From Nocardia sp. NBC_00416 (GTDB lineage Bacteria > Actinomycetota > Actinomycetes > Mycobacteriales > Mycobacteriaceae), in the NCBI RefSeq assembly GCF_036032445.1, contig NZ_CP107932.1, positions 5,024,501 to 5,088,500 of the forward strand: 64,000 nt of DNA, given 5' to 3'. Position numbers and translations under genes: made by a program. The notes under the pieces were generated by a model that worked only from the letters and a program-made list of their open reading frames with translations, did not search any database and was not told where the DNA came from. Of the stretch, positions 17,301 through 25,363 are shown one piece after another (positions within the stretch are counted from its first letter, which is position 1; every line of letters starts with the position of its first letter).

Positions 17301-18641
17301 CGCCCGGTGGCCCGCGGCGCCTCCGATGTGGGCGATCTGCGCGGCTCGGCCTTCGCCGCCACCGACGGTGATCCGCGCACCAGCTGGACCGCGCCGGAAG
17401 ACACGGTCCGCGACACCCTGGGTCCGAAACCGACTCTGACGATCGAACTCCCGCAACCCACCCTGGTGACCGGATTGGAGTTGACGCCCTCGCTCGGCGG
17501 CCTGCCCGCGGCGCCGACCTCTGTCGCGGTGAACCTGGGCAACGGGCCACAGGTGCGGGAAATCGAAGAGCCCCAAGAGGTCTCCCGGATCGAACTGCAT
17601 CCCACGGTGACCGATCGAATCGAGCTGAGCATCCGCGGCTGGGAACCGGTGCTGGATCGGACCGCGCTCGGTTACCCCCAACCTCAGCCGCCCGGACTGG
17701 CCGAGATCGGCGTATCGGGCCCGGAGTATCCGCCGCCGGCACCGGCGGACCGGCCGGTGACCGTCGGCTGCGATATCGGCCCGACCATCGCGGTCGGCGG
17801 ACGGGTCGTGCACACCAGCGTGACCGCCACGGTGGGCGAACTACGTTCCGGCGCACCGGTTCCCGCGCAGCCCTGCCCGGACGTCCCGCCGGGGGCCGAG
17901 GACGCCGGGGCGGCCGTCCAACCGGTTTCGCTGCCGACCGGCGCGGTCGATGTGCTGGTGGCGCCCTCGGAGCTGTTCTTCGTGGACCGGTTGCGGCTGG
18001 TGAACACTCAGCCGGGACCGCCCGCCGCCGCGACCGGGACGCAGCTGCTGACGCTCCCGCTGAGCACCAACACCGGCTGGTCGGCTCATAGCGCCGATGG
18101 GCGCGAACTCGAACCGATCGTGGTCGACGGCTGGCAGCAGGGCTGGCTGCTGCCCGCCGACGCCGCCGGGCCCGTCACCGTGTCCTTCCCGGCCGACCGC
18201 TGGTACCGACTCGGCATCTTCGGCGGTCTGCTGCTGCTGATCCCGCTGCTGGCACTCGCGGTCGTGCGCGGGCCCCGCCGCGATCCCGCCGATCCGGCGC
18301 CGGAGGTCCGCTCCTCGCGGGTGCTCGGCGCGCTCGCGCTGGTCGCGGCGGCGACGGTGATCGCCGGCGCGGTCGGCGCCGTGCTCACGATCGCGGGCCT
18401 GGCCGCACTGCGCTTCTCCCCTCGGTTACCGCGGCGCGCGCTCGCCGCTGTCGCCGGGATCGGCACCGTGCTCTCGGCCGCCGCGCTGTCGACCGGACCG
18501 TGGCGCATGCCGGGCGGATACATGGGCGATTCGGTATGGGTCAATTTCCCCGCACTGGTCGCGGTGGTCGCGGTCGGTCTGGCCGCGCTGCCGGGGATCA
18601 GGCCGGAGCCGCCACCGGACGGCGGACCGCCGCCCGGATGA
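14373..18641 (+). CDS. aftD: Alpha-(1->3)-arabinofuranosyltransferase AftD
   Basis: This 1422-residue protein matches the very large GT-C arabinofuranosyltransferase AftD in size and order. Multiple N-terminal membrane helices are interrupted by the first extracytoplasmic loop, TVADTKYDLAENPLGFL, which carries the acidic motif expected for a polyprenyl-phosphate-sugar donor site. A large extracytoplasmic part of about 900 residues contains two discoidin/carbohydrate-binding-like modules ('GDPATAWMSNAGEYALGQWM' at about residue 774 and 'TDGDPRTSWTAP' near 1000). The C-terminus is another set of helices. AftD adds branching arabinose to arabinogalactan and lipoarabinomannan using decaprenylphosphoryl-arabinose. 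The start is GTG at 14373, with a weak ribosome site. Its 3' end overlaps the convergent flippase gene by 44 bp. Confidence 0.92.
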   Translation: MPDQSDPVDSADVAHRSTPDPATTGELGRRWFLGTAFAAFLLTFLQTPGLTVADTKYDLAENPLGFLTRAAHLWSSQAPMGQVQNQAYGYFFPHGAFFALGDLLHLPAWMTQRVWWALLLLAGFWGVVKLCETLGIGSRGSRVIAAAAYALSPRVLTTLGSISSETLPMMLAPWVLLAPVALGTAYRRHRRGGIRSPAGSAVALALMGAVNAVATVAAFLPALLWWASFRPNRAWWRFTLAWVPLLALAVAWWAVPLLLLGRVSPPFLDYIESSGVTTQWASLGEVLRGTDSWTPFVSPERIAGAVLVTQPAAVLATGLIAATGMAGLALRSTPARGRLVLILCVGLTGICAGYVGQLGGPFAEPIRVFLDSGGAPLRNVHKLEPLIRLPLVLGTAQLLARVPLPASVRPEVWRATFSNPHRDRRAAVAMLLLAALALSTSLAWTGKLAPRGAYGDVPVYWQQTADWLRDNAADTRALVVPGAPFGSQVWGLTRDEPLQALAETPWAVRDAVPLNPPGAIRAMDSVQRLIADGRPSDGLAAALRGQGIGVLVLRNDLDPDTSRSTRPLLAHSAVEGSPGLRKVAEFGEPIEHDPDSDDFVADADLRPEYPAVEIYRVEAPAPGVPAEIRSGTGAPGQFPGAYTVPLDSVPVVQGGPEVLERLHRDPATAHEPTLLAADAAAAGLPVGPVTVTDTPMNRETDFGRVDNHNSALRAPGDARHTHNLVPDYDVPGAERVQGGWADATITASSSAADATQIGGAAPGNSTAAAVDGDPATAWMSNAGEYALGQWMRIDLGKPFKSGLLRFTTTPAAIGDPVKWVEVRTNNGSVSARISKPGEPVSVALPVGSTDWVKLTAMRTERGTTGGQFGISELGIDDYTVRDAPVPVDLRHRSVLPATPPDATVASWDLGQEFPGRSACFDAPDRVRCGKGLALAPEEPGPFSRTLSVPAPVTVDPRLMVRPRQGPALEALLTDPARPVARGASDVGDLRGSAFAATDGDPRTSWTAPEDTVRDTLGPKPTLTIELPQPTLVTGLELTPSLGGLPAAPTSVAVNLGNGPQVREIEEPQEVSRIELHPTVTDRIELSIRGWEPVLDRTALGYPQPQPPGLAEIGVSGPEYPPPAPADRPVTVGCDIGPTIAVGGRVVHTSVTATVGELRSGAPVPAQPCPDVPPGAEDAGAAVQPVSLPTGAVDVLVAPSELFFVDRLRLVNTQPGPPAAATGTQLLTLPLSTNTGWSAHSADGRELEPIVVDGWQQGWLLPADAAGPVTVSFPADRWYRLGIFGGLLLLIPLLALAVVRGPRRDPADPAPEVRSSRVLGALALVAAATVIAGAVGAVLTIAGLAALRFSPRLPRRALAAVAGIGTVLSAAALSTGPWRMPGGYMGDSVWVNFPALVAVVAVGLAALPGIRPEPPPDGGPPPG

Positions 18642-19872
18642 CCAGTATCGCGACGAGCGTCGTGGTCACCCCCGCCACAGTGGCAGCGGTCGCGATGAGT
18701 CCGGTGACAGTCGTCGCCAGGGTCAACATGAGGACCACCTCGAGCGCCAGCCCCGCCCACGCGAGTCCCGCCAGCGCCGTCCGGTTCACCGCGATCGCCG
18801 ACAGCAGTGCGCCCTGGAGCACCGCGAGTATCGCCCCGTGCAGAGCGAACAACCACAGCAGGCCTTGGATCGGGGCGTAGTCCTGTCCGGCGAACAGGGG
18901 TGCCAGCGGCGCGGCCACCGCGGCGCCCAGGACAGCCAGCACACCGACCCCGGAGAGCACGGCGAGTGCCGACCGCACCGCCGACCGCGAGGAAGCGGGT
19001 TGCGCCATCCTCGGATAGAGCACGACCCCGACCGCCTGCGGCAACCAGAACGCGATCTTGGTGGCGATGGTCCCCAGGGCGTAGCGGCTGGCGTCCGGTT
19101 CGTCCAGCACGATCCGGACCACGATCAGATCCGCGGAGGACAGCGCCATCAACGCCGCCTGCACCTGCGCGGCCTGGAGCACCGCGAGCACTCCGCCGAA
19201 CCCGCCCGCCACCCGGCGTTTCCCCACGCCGACGACCGGAGCAGCGGTATCTCCCGCCGATTCGAGCGTGTCGCCGCCGGACCGATCGCCGTCCCGGGCG
19301 GCTCCCGCCACCACCCGCGCGTACACCGCGGCCGCGGCGATACCGCCCGCGGCAGCCCACAGCGCCGGAGTCGCGCCACCGCCGCAGGCCAGGACCACCA
19401 GTGCCGGAAGCACTTTCGCGATACCGGTTACGCCGAGCACCACCGCGAGCCCGCGGAACCGCTTGGCCCCCTGCAGAACCCCTTGCTCCCCGGCCAGTAC
19501 CACCAGCGCGGGCGCCGAACCCAGCGCGGCCGCCGCGGCCCCGACTCCGACCTCGAGCACCATGCTCACCAGCGGCACCAGCACCGCCACCGCCACGGCC
19601 ACCAGCAACGCACAACGCCAGCGCAGCACACGCAAGGCGGCGATATCGGCCCCGTGCACGAGCTCCCGCGCCACCACGTTCTGCAACGCCAGCGCGGGCA
19701 CCGCGCACAGCAGCTGCACGGCGAGCAGGCTGGCGAACTCGCTGTACCCGGCCACACCGAGCCAGCGCCCGGCCAGGAGCTGCAGCAGGTAACTCGCGAT
19801 ATTCGCGGTCATCGCGCCCGCGGTCACCAGGGTCATGTCCGCCACGGCGGGAAGACGGCGAACGGACTGCAC
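18598..19872 (-). CDS. Polysaccharide-type flippase (MOP/Wzx-like) membrane protein
   Basis: This 424-residue protein has about 12 predicted membrane helices and very high Ala, Val and Leu content. The N-terminus (AGAMTANIASYLLQLLAGRWLG, then YSEFASLLAVQLL) and the central YALGTIATKIAFWLPQAVGVVLYPRMA resemble the Wzx/MurJ-like oligosaccharide flippase superfamily, which moves lipid-linked glycans across the membrane. The start ATG is at 19872; a second Met at residue 13 is an alternative. It lies between aftD and a large membrane protein inside an envelope-glycan block, so a role in translocating a decaprenyl-linked sugar intermediate is a reasonable inference. The substrate is unknown. Confidence 0.75.
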   Translation of the reverse strand: MQSVRRLPAVADMTLVTAGAMTANIASYLLQLLAGRWLGVAGYSEFASLLAVQLLCAVPALALQNVVARELVHGADIAALRVLRWRCALLVAVAVAVLVPLVSMVLEVGVGAAAAALGSAPALVVLAGEQGVLQGAKRFRGLAVVLGVTGIAKVLPALVVLACGGGATPALWAAAGGIAAAAVYARVVAGAARDGDRSGGDTLESAGDTAAPVVGVGKRRVAGGFGGVLAVLQAAQVQAALMALSSADLIVVRIVLDEPDASRYALGTIATKIAFWLPQAVGVVLYPRMAQPASSRSAVRSALAVLSGVGVLAVLGAAVAAPLAPLFAGQDYAPIQGLLWLFALHGAILAVLQGALLSAIAVNRTALAGLAWAGLALEVVLMLTLATTVTGLIATAATVAGVTTTLVAILVIRAAVRRPVAAPA

Positions 19873-19949
19873 GTGCGCAAGTCTCCCACCCGGCCCGGCG
19901 CGGATACCGGTCCGCCCCGGCGCGGCGAACGAACGTAGGGTGTCTGGCC

Positions 19950-21905
19950 GTGGGTGCGCAACGAACTGGCCGGTGGACGTTCTGGCTCCCGGCCGCTTAC
20001 AGCCTGCTGCTCACACTCCTGATCACGGCGCCCCTGCTGCGGCCCGGTTACCTACTGCTCCGCGATGCCGTCAGCACCCCGCGCTCCTATCCGACCGACG
20101 CCGCCCTGGGCCTGGGCGACGCGGCACCGCGTGCCGTACCCCAGGACGGACTGCTGGCCGCGCTCTCGACGGTGATCGACGGCGGTCTGCTCGTGAAGAT
20201 CATCCTGCTGGCGGCGCTCTGGGCCGCCGGCTACGGCGCGGCCGTCCTGGTCCGGGAACTACTCGGCGTCCCGCTCGTCGCCCAACTGGTCGCGACCACG
20301 CTGGTGGTCTGGAACCCTTTCGTCGCCGAACGACTCCTCCAGGGGCACTGGAGCCTGCTCACCGGCTACGCGGCGCTCCCCTGGACCGCGCTCGCCGCAT
20401 TTCGGCTGCGGACCACCGCCCGGGCTCGGATCGCGCCGAACCTGCCCGGTCCCTTCCCACCGAGCGCGGGCCACGCGACCGACGAGCGCGGTGAAACCAC
20501 CCCGCGAACCGACGCCGATCCGACCGCCGCCCCGCCCCGCTCCGACCGCTACCGGACCTGGGCCGCGCTGGCCGGTTGCCTGGCCGCGGCCGGCCTCACC
20601 CCGACCGGCGCGCTGCTCGCCGGGATCGTGGCCGTGACGGTCGCCGGGTGGCGACGGCTCGCCGGAGTACTCACCCTGGCCGCGCTCGCCTCCATTCCAT
20701 GGCTGACGGCCACCGCCGTCTCGGGTGTCGCGGCCGAGCCGTCCGATCCCGCCGGGGTGACGGCCTTCGCCGCCCGCGCCGAACCCTGGCTCGCGACCGT
20801 GGGCAGCCTCGCCGGGCTGGGCGGTATCTGGAACGCCGAGGCCGTGCCGGGCTCGCGGACGACACCGCTCGCCGCGATCGCGACTGTCCTGCTGCTGGCC
20901 GTCGTGCTGCTCGGTATCCGGCGGGTGGCCGCGGCGGACGGCGATCCCGGACGGACCCGGGTCCGCCGGATCCTGCTGGTTCTGGCCGCGGCGGCAGTCG
21001 TGCTCCCGGCGCTGGCGGCCACTCCGCCGGGGCTGGCGGTCATGGAATGGCTGGTCGTCGAGGTGCCCGGCGCCGGGCTGCTCCGGGACACCCAGAAGTT
21101 CGTGGCGCTGGCCGTGCCGGGGTACGCCCTCTGCGCCGCGGCGGCCTGCCTGAGATTCTCCGACTCCGCACGAGCGAAGTGGAGTATCGGGTCCGCCGGC
21201 GCGGATCAGCCGTCCGAGGGCAGCGCCGAAAGCCGGACAGACGACGACAGCGGATCCGCGAGTCGCCGCGCTCCCGCGGGCGAGGCGCCCCGCTGGGCTC
21301 CCCTGCTCGCCGTGCTGTTCATCGGAGCGCTCACCTTCCCGCTGCTGGATCTGGGCTGGGGCGTGAGCGGGCAAATGCGCGCGATCGACTACCCGGATTC
21401 CTGGAGCGAGGTCGCCGGACGAATCGACGGGCCCGGGGATATCGCGGTCCTACCGGGCGGCATGTTCCGTCGCTTCCCGTACTCCGGGTCGGCCCCGGTC
21501 CTGGATCCGGCACCGCGGATGCTGCCGCGCGATGTACTGCAGACCGGTGCCCTGCCCGTCCGCGGCGAGACCGTGACCGGCGAGGGCGCCCGCGCCCAGA
21601 CCGTCGAGGATCTCCTGCTCACCGGCGGCCCGGCAACCGAACTGGCCCGGCTCGGGGTTGGGTGGGTCGTCGTCGAGCAGGACACCCCCGGCCCGCACGG
21701 GGATTCGGCGGCCACCCTCGCCCAACTGCGGCAGGTGCACAGCACCCCCGAACTCACCCTCTACCAGGTCCCGGATGTGCACCCGCGTCCCGCGCCGGAA
21801 CACCGATCCCTGGTGGTCGCCGCGCATATCCTCTGGGCGCTCCTGCTGATCGCTCCACTCGTCGCCTACGGGTACAGCAGCCTGGCCCGGCGATTCGAGC
21901 ACTGA
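19950..21905 (+). CDS. Large multi-pass membrane protein (Rv0226c-like), possible GT-C-fold glycosyltransferase
   Basis: This protein of 651 residues has a first helix at about residues 10-30, a loop RPGYLLLRDAVSTPRSY, then alternating helices; WNPFVAERLLQGHWSLLTGYAALPW is a characteristic hydrophobic-aromatic loop. An insertion of about 60 Arg/Asp/Ser-rich residues near residue 170 and another near 420 are probably cytoplasmic. A C-terminal soluble portion precedes a last helix (AAHILWALLLIAPLVAYGY). The layout suggests a GT-C transferase or glycolipid-handling protein, but no catalytic motif can be assigned. The start is GTG at 19950 after GTAGGG. The open frame extends over 1 kb upstream but is antisense to the flippase gene. 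Position matches M. tuberculosis Rv0226c. Confidence 0.7.
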   Translation: MGAQRTGRWTFWLPAAYSLLLTLLITAPLLRPGYLLLRDAVSTPRSYPTDAALGLGDAAPRAVPQDGLLAALSTVIDGGLLVKIILLAALWAAGYGAAVLVRELLGVPLVAQLVATTLVVWNPFVAERLLQGHWSLLTGYAALPWTALAAFRLRTTARARIAPNLPGPFPPSAGHATDERGETTPRTDADPTAAPPRSDRYRTWAALAGCLAAAGLTPTGALLAGIVAVTVAGWRRLAGVLTLAALASIPWLTATAVSGVAAEPSDPAGVTAFAARAEPWLATVGSLAGLGGIWNAEAVPGSRTTPLAAIATVLLLAVVLLGIRRVAAADGDPGRTRVRRILLVLAAAAVVLPALAATPPGLAVMEWLVVEVPGAGLLRDTQKFVALAVPGYALCAAAACLRFSDSARAKWSIGSAGADQPSEGSAESRTDDDSGSASRRAPAGEAPRWAPLLAVLFIGALTFPLLDLGWGVSGQMRAIDYPDSWSEVAGRIDGPGDIAVLPGGMFRRFPYSGSAPVLDPAPRMLPRDVLQTGALPVRGETVTGEGARAQTVEDLLLTGGPATELARLGVGWVVVEQDTPGPHGDSAATLAQLRQVHSTPELTLYQVPDVHPRPAPEHRSLVVAAHILWALLLIAPLVAYGYSSLARRFEH

Positions 21906-21925
21906 GATCGACAGATCCGTCTCGG

Positions 21926-23182
21926 TCAGACCCCGGCCGGGAGTTCGGTCTGCGGACTGTCCGCCGAATCCTCACCCGGCGAGATCAGCCCGCTGATCCG
22001 CCGGCCCGCCGCGGCCGCCGCCAACACTCGACGCACACCCGAAGCGGTGTGCTCCCAAGAGAACTCCCGAGCCCGGGCCCGAGCCTTCTCCCCCATGATC
22101 GTGCGCGCCGTCGCGTCCTCGAGCAGATCACCGACGATGGCGGCGAGCTGGTCGGCATCATCGGCCAGCACCCCGGTCACGCCGTCCACGATCGAATCGG
22201 TGAGCCCGCGCGAGGACCGGTACCCCACAGTCGGGACACCGTGCTGTGCCGCTTCGATGACCGCCAGGCCCCAGCCCTCTTTACGCGACGGCAGCACATG
22301 CACCCACGACCGAGCGAGCAGCTCGTGTTTGCGACCCTCGTCGACATGGCCGTGGAAGGTCACCGCGTCGGCGATGCCGAGGGCAGCGGCCTGATCCTTC
22401 AACTTGCCCGCCCACCAGCCGTCGCCGATCACGTCCAGCCGCACCCCGGGGATCCGAGACCGCAACCGGGAGACCGCGGTGAGCGCGTCCTCGATCTGCT
22501 TGTGCGGAACCAGCCGCGACAGCACCACCACGCGAGGCTCGGCCGAACGGACGCCGGCGGTCCCGGTGGGAACATGCGCGGGCACCGGCTCGGCGCCGTT
22601 GCGAACCACCGCGATGCGCGACCGATCGACCCCGAGCGTCGCCAACTCCTCGGCCGAGGGCAGCGAGACGGTCAGGTACTGGTCGGCCCGGTGCACCCGG
22701 GGCGAGAGGGTCGATTCGATCCACCAGCCGATCCGACCCACCAGCCGGCCCGCCACCGGCCACTGCTCCCGATGCCCGTGATGCACCAGCACCACCGACG
22801 GCACGCCCGACACCAGCCGAGCGAAGAAAGGGATGCCGTTCTGGGTATCGATCACCGCGTCCGGTCGCACACCCTTGAGCGGGCCCAGACCCAGCCGACC
22901 TAACGCGATCGCCGCCAGCGCGCGGGGATACACCGTGAAACGGCCCCCACCCCGGCTGATATCGATACCGTCGATCCGCGCCCGCCTGGGCGCGCCCGGG
23001 TAACCGGCGGTACGCAACGTCACCTTCACTCCGTGAGCCGCGAGCTGCGCGCCCACCTGTTCCAGGTACCGTTCGCTACCGCCGCCCTGTGGATGACCCG
23101 TATCACGCCAGCAGAGCAGAAGTACTTCGCGCACGTGGGGCTTCTCCGGTCGGTTCGGGTCCCGCGGACGGGACATCGGCAT
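21926..23182 (-). CDS. GT4-family glycosyltransferase (Rv0225-like)
   Basis: This 418-residue GT-B enzyme has an N-terminal acceptor domain (VLLLCWRDTGHPQGGGSERY, the family's glycine-rich loop; HHGHREQW). The C-terminal donor domain contains VVVLSRLVPHKQ (the first donor-site block) and RKEGWGLAVIEAAQHGVPTV, the E-x7-E nucleotide-sugar signature of GT4. It uses a nucleotide sugar, probably GDP-mannose or UDP-glucose type, for lipid or glycan glycosylation at the inner membrane face. The start is ATG at 23182, or ATG at 23176. It converges with the upstream membrane-protein gene (21 bp between stops). Its 5' flank, from about 30 nt before the start, is a repeat cluster. Confidence 0.88.
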   Translation of the reverse strand: MPMSRPRDPNRPEKPHVREVLLLCWRDTGHPQGGGSERYLEQVGAQLAAHGVKVTLRTAGYPGAPRRARIDGIDISRGGGRFTVYPRALAAIALGRLGLGPLKGVRPDAVIDTQNGIPFFARLVSGVPSVVLVHHGHREQWPVAGRLVGRIGWWIESTLSPRVHRADQYLTVSLPSAEELATLGVDRSRIAVVRNGAEPVPAHVPTGTAGVRSAEPRVVVLSRLVPHKQIEDALTAVSRLRSRIPGVRLDVIGDGWWAGKLKDQAAALGIADAVTFHGHVDEGRKHELLARSWVHVLPSRKEGWGLAVIEAAQHGVPTVGYRSSRGLTDSIVDGVTGVLADDADQLAAIVGDLLEDATARTIMGEKARARAREFSWEHTASGVRRVLAAAAAGRRISGLISPGEDSADSPQTELPAGV

Positions 23183-23210
23183 CGCGATACACCTTAACGC
23201 TGCTGTGCAT

Positions 23211-23292
23211 ATTGCCCCGCCTCCGGCGGGGCGTGGTCGGGGCCCTCGTCAACCCCGGTTCTTCACTCCTACGCTCAGTCGCTGCGCTCCTT
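23211..23292 (+). repeat. Truncated copy of a composite hairpin repeat
   Basis: It starts with a GC hairpin (CCCCGCC tcc GGCGGGG, 23215-23231) next to TATT, then a 57-bp block at 23236-23292 that is repeated exactly 85 bp later. The right inverted arm is missing, so this is the left half of the element described at 23291-23413. It begins about 30 bp upstream of the GT4 start codon. Confidence 0.8.
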
Positions 23293-23413
23293 ATTTATGG
23301 CGCCGCCTTCGGCGGCGCGGGTCGGGGCCCTCGTCAACCCCGGTTCTTCACTCCTACGCTCAGTCGCTGCGCTCCTTCGCTCCGTCGCTCCAGAACCGGG
23401 GCGGGCCCCGACC
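23291..23413 (+). repeat. Complete copy of the composite hairpin repeat
   Basis: The module order is: TTATTTAT, a GC hairpin (GCGCCGCC ttc GGCGGCGC), left arms GTCGGGGCCC and CCCCGGTTCT, a variable loop containing GCTGCGCTCC, and right arms AGAACCGGGG and GGGCCCCGAC. The arms are exact reverse complements with a single extra base between them. The same plan occurs at 58205-58320 and, inverted with another stem sequence, at 62131-62246. This looks like a dispersed non-coding palindromic element of the REP/MITE kind. Confidence 0.8.
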
Positions 23414-23960
23414 ATGGAAGGTATCCATCCGGACAAGAAATCAGGAGGTGGACAGACCGGCCATGGCATCTACGGAAATCACGGCCGGGTACTGCGGACC
23501 CGGGATGGGCGGCGGAAGCCTCATGCCAGGAAATCGGCCGCGACAACGCCGCGGGCACCATGCCGGCGGTCACCGACCCGCCGCGGCAAGACAGCTCCAT
23601 TTCCTCGGACACTCCTCCACGCGCGCTCCCGAACCCGAGCCGGCCCCGACCACAGAACCTAACCATCCGGACAAGAAACCAGGCGGCAGACAGACCGGCC
23701 ATGGCATCCACAGAGATCACGGCCGGCGACTACGCAACAGCGCGTCTCCTCGGACGGCCTTCCGCACGCGCGTCGGAGGCGGCCCCGAGCACGGATGCCG
23801 ACCGTCCGGTCGAACATGGCATCCCGGCGGTGGCGCACTGTGAACACCTGTGGGGACCGGCAACGGCCCGCGCTCAGTAGGTCACCTGCTCCGGATGGCC
23901 GCGGGCACCCGCGCCGGAACCGGGGCGGGCTCGACCACGGCAGGCGGCCGTCCGGAGACG
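23403..23960 (+). repeat. Degenerate direct repeats in the GT4-methyltransferase intergenic region
   Basis: A unit starting GGCCCCGACCA and running through CCATCCGGACAAGAAA, CAGACCGGCCATGGCATC and ATCACGGCCGG occurs at 23404-23489 and again at 23642-23727 (period 238 bp, about 85 percent identical by eye). More diverged starts of the same unit are visible at 23781 and 23925. Open frames across this stretch on both strands have no recognisable protein and are not called. The 990-bp gap between the two flanking genes contains only these repeats and the hairpin elements. Confidence 0.65.
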
Positions 23961-24172
23961 GCGCGGGGGAGCGGGTCTTCGCAGGTTGTGCACACCTCGC
24001 GGACTATGAGCGCCTGCGGAAGCCACACCTACGCCGGTGCTCGACGGCTCACCCGCTCGGCAGGGCTTTCCGCAGTCACCGGGCTCCTGCACTCTGTCGC
24101 CCCGGCGCCGGGCGGGCCGTGCCGGCGGATGGCGGGATTTGTCGCCGACCACAATATGCGAGACTCGGCATC

Positions 24173-25045
24173 GTGCTCGAGGCCGAGGAATCAACTGTGG
24201 ACCGGATACCGACCGCCGGCAGCGAGGTCGCCGCGATCATCAGCCCGCCCGGTGCCCAGCGGCGTGATCCGGCCCCGCGCCCTGCGCCGAAGCGTTTCCG
24301 GTTCGCCCGGCGGGCCTCGGTGCGCCGGTCGCTGCGCCTGCTGAACAGTTTCCGCTTCGAACAGACCGATCCCGCACGGTTCTACGGCGGTATCGCGACC
24401 GACAGCGCCCACCTGATCGCCGATTTCTACGCCGATCTCACCGGCCGGGATCTGACCGGCGCCACGGTTCTGGATGTGGGGGGCGGCCCGGGTTATTTCG
24501 CCGACGAGTTCGCCCGCGCCGGCGCCCGCTACATCCCGGTGGAGCCCGACCCCTCGGAGATGCACGCGGCGGGTATCTCGGTGCCCGCGGCAGTCCGCGG
24601 CTCCGGGATGGCGCTGCCGTTCCGGGACGACGCGGTGGATGTCTGTTTCTCCTCCAACGTCGCCGAACATGTCCCGGACCCGTGGCGGATGGCCGATGAA
24701 ATGGTCCGGGTCACCCGGCCGGGCGGCATGATCGTGCTGTCCTACACGATCTGGCTCGGCCCGTTCGGCGGCCACGAGACCGGACCCTGGCACTATTTCG
24801 GCGGGGAGTACGCCGCGCGACGGTACCGCCGCCGACACGGCCGGGAACCGAAGAACCGCTTCGGCACCTCCCTGTTCGCGGTCCGCGCGGCGGACGGTGT
24901 GCGCTGGTCACGGCGCACATCCGCGCAGGTGTACACACTGTTCCCCAGGTATCACCCGCGGTGGGCATGGTGGCTGGTGCGGGTACCGGGCATCCGGGAG
25001 TTATTGGTCAGCAATCTCGTGGTGGTCGCGACCAAACCCGGCTGA
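24173..25045 (+). CDS. SAM-dependent class I methyltransferase (Rv0224c-like)
   Basis: This protein of 290 residues carries the type-11 methyltransferase core: motif I VLDVGGGPGYFADEFARAGA, the acidic motif II VEPDP, SGMALPFRDDAVDVCFSSNV (motif IV region) and AEHVPDPWRMADEMVRVTRPGG. The last 100 residues, rich in Arg, Trp and Tyr, are family specific. It methylates an unknown small molecule or lipid-linked sugar in the cytosol. The start is GTG at 24173, by position where repeat DNA ends; no strong ribosome site is visible. Linkage with the GT4 gene and the large membrane protein repeats the M. tuberculosis Rv0224c-Rv0226c grouping and points to an envelope glycan. Confidence 0.85.
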   Translation: MLEAEESTVDRIPTAGSEVAAIISPPGAQRRDPAPRPAPKRFRFARRASVRRSLRLLNSFRFEQTDPARFYGGIATDSAHLIADFYADLTGRDLTGATVLDVGGGPGYFADEFARAGARYIPVEPDPSEMHAAGISVPAAVRGSGMALPFRDDAVDVCFSSNVAEHVPDPWRMADEMVRVTRPGGMIVLSYTIWLGPFGGHETGPWHYFGGEYAARRYRRRHGREPKNRFGTSLFAVRAADGVRWSRRTSAQVYTLFPRYHPRWAWWLVRVPGIRELLVSNLVVVATKPG

Positions 25046-25048
25046 TCG

Positions 25049-25363
25049 TTACAGCGCCAGTTGCGCCCGGCTGCGTTCGACGCGACCGCGCCAGCCGCTG
25101 CGGACCACCGGTTCGGCCCGCCGCCAGGGTGATTCCTGAATGGCCAGCCCCACGGTTTCGAGAGTGGTGAGCCCGACCAGGTCGGCCAGGCCGCCGACCA
25201 CGGCCACGGCCTCGGCCGCCTGCATGGCCGCCATAGCCTGCTCCGTGGTCAAAGTGCGTCCCGGTAGGAACGAGACGACCCAACCGCCACTGCCAACGCT
25301 TTTCGCCTGATGGTCGGTCTGGTCGCTGGTCATCAACGCCCGGCCGATCACTTGCACCGCCAT
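25049..25363 (-). CDS. Hypothetical protein, 104 residues
   Basis: No family recognised. The start ATG at 25363 has GAGAGG at 5-6 nt spacing. The protein reads MAVQVIGRALMTSDQTDH, then GGWVVSFLPGRTLTTEQAMA, a predicted amphipathic Ala-rich helix (AAMQAAEAVAVVGGLADLVG) and a basic C-terminus with Trp (WRRAEPVVRSGWRGRVERSR). Codon use looks like the neighbours. Its stop lies 3 bp from the convergent methyltransferase stop. No membrane helix or signal peptide is evident. Confidence 0.6.
   Translation of the reverse strand: MAVQVIGRALMTSDQTDHQAKSVGSGGWVVSFLPGRTLTTEQAMAAMQAAEAVAVVGGLADLVGLTTLETVGLAIQESPWRRAEPVVRSGWRGRVERSRAQLAL

Noticed and set aside
18807..19949. Upstream extension of the Rv0226c-like membrane protein
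   Set aside because: The Pro/Arg-rich extension is antisense to the flippase gene; membrane helices begin only after the GTG at 19950.
23211..23413. CRISPR-like array
   Set aside because: Only two repeats of 57 bp, with a short interval that belongs to the repeat itself; no cas genes and no series of equal spacers.
23089..23880. 263-codon frame through the 23-kb repeats
   Set aside because: It is formed by repeat DNA and its protein sequence repeats only because the DNA does; no start signal and no family.
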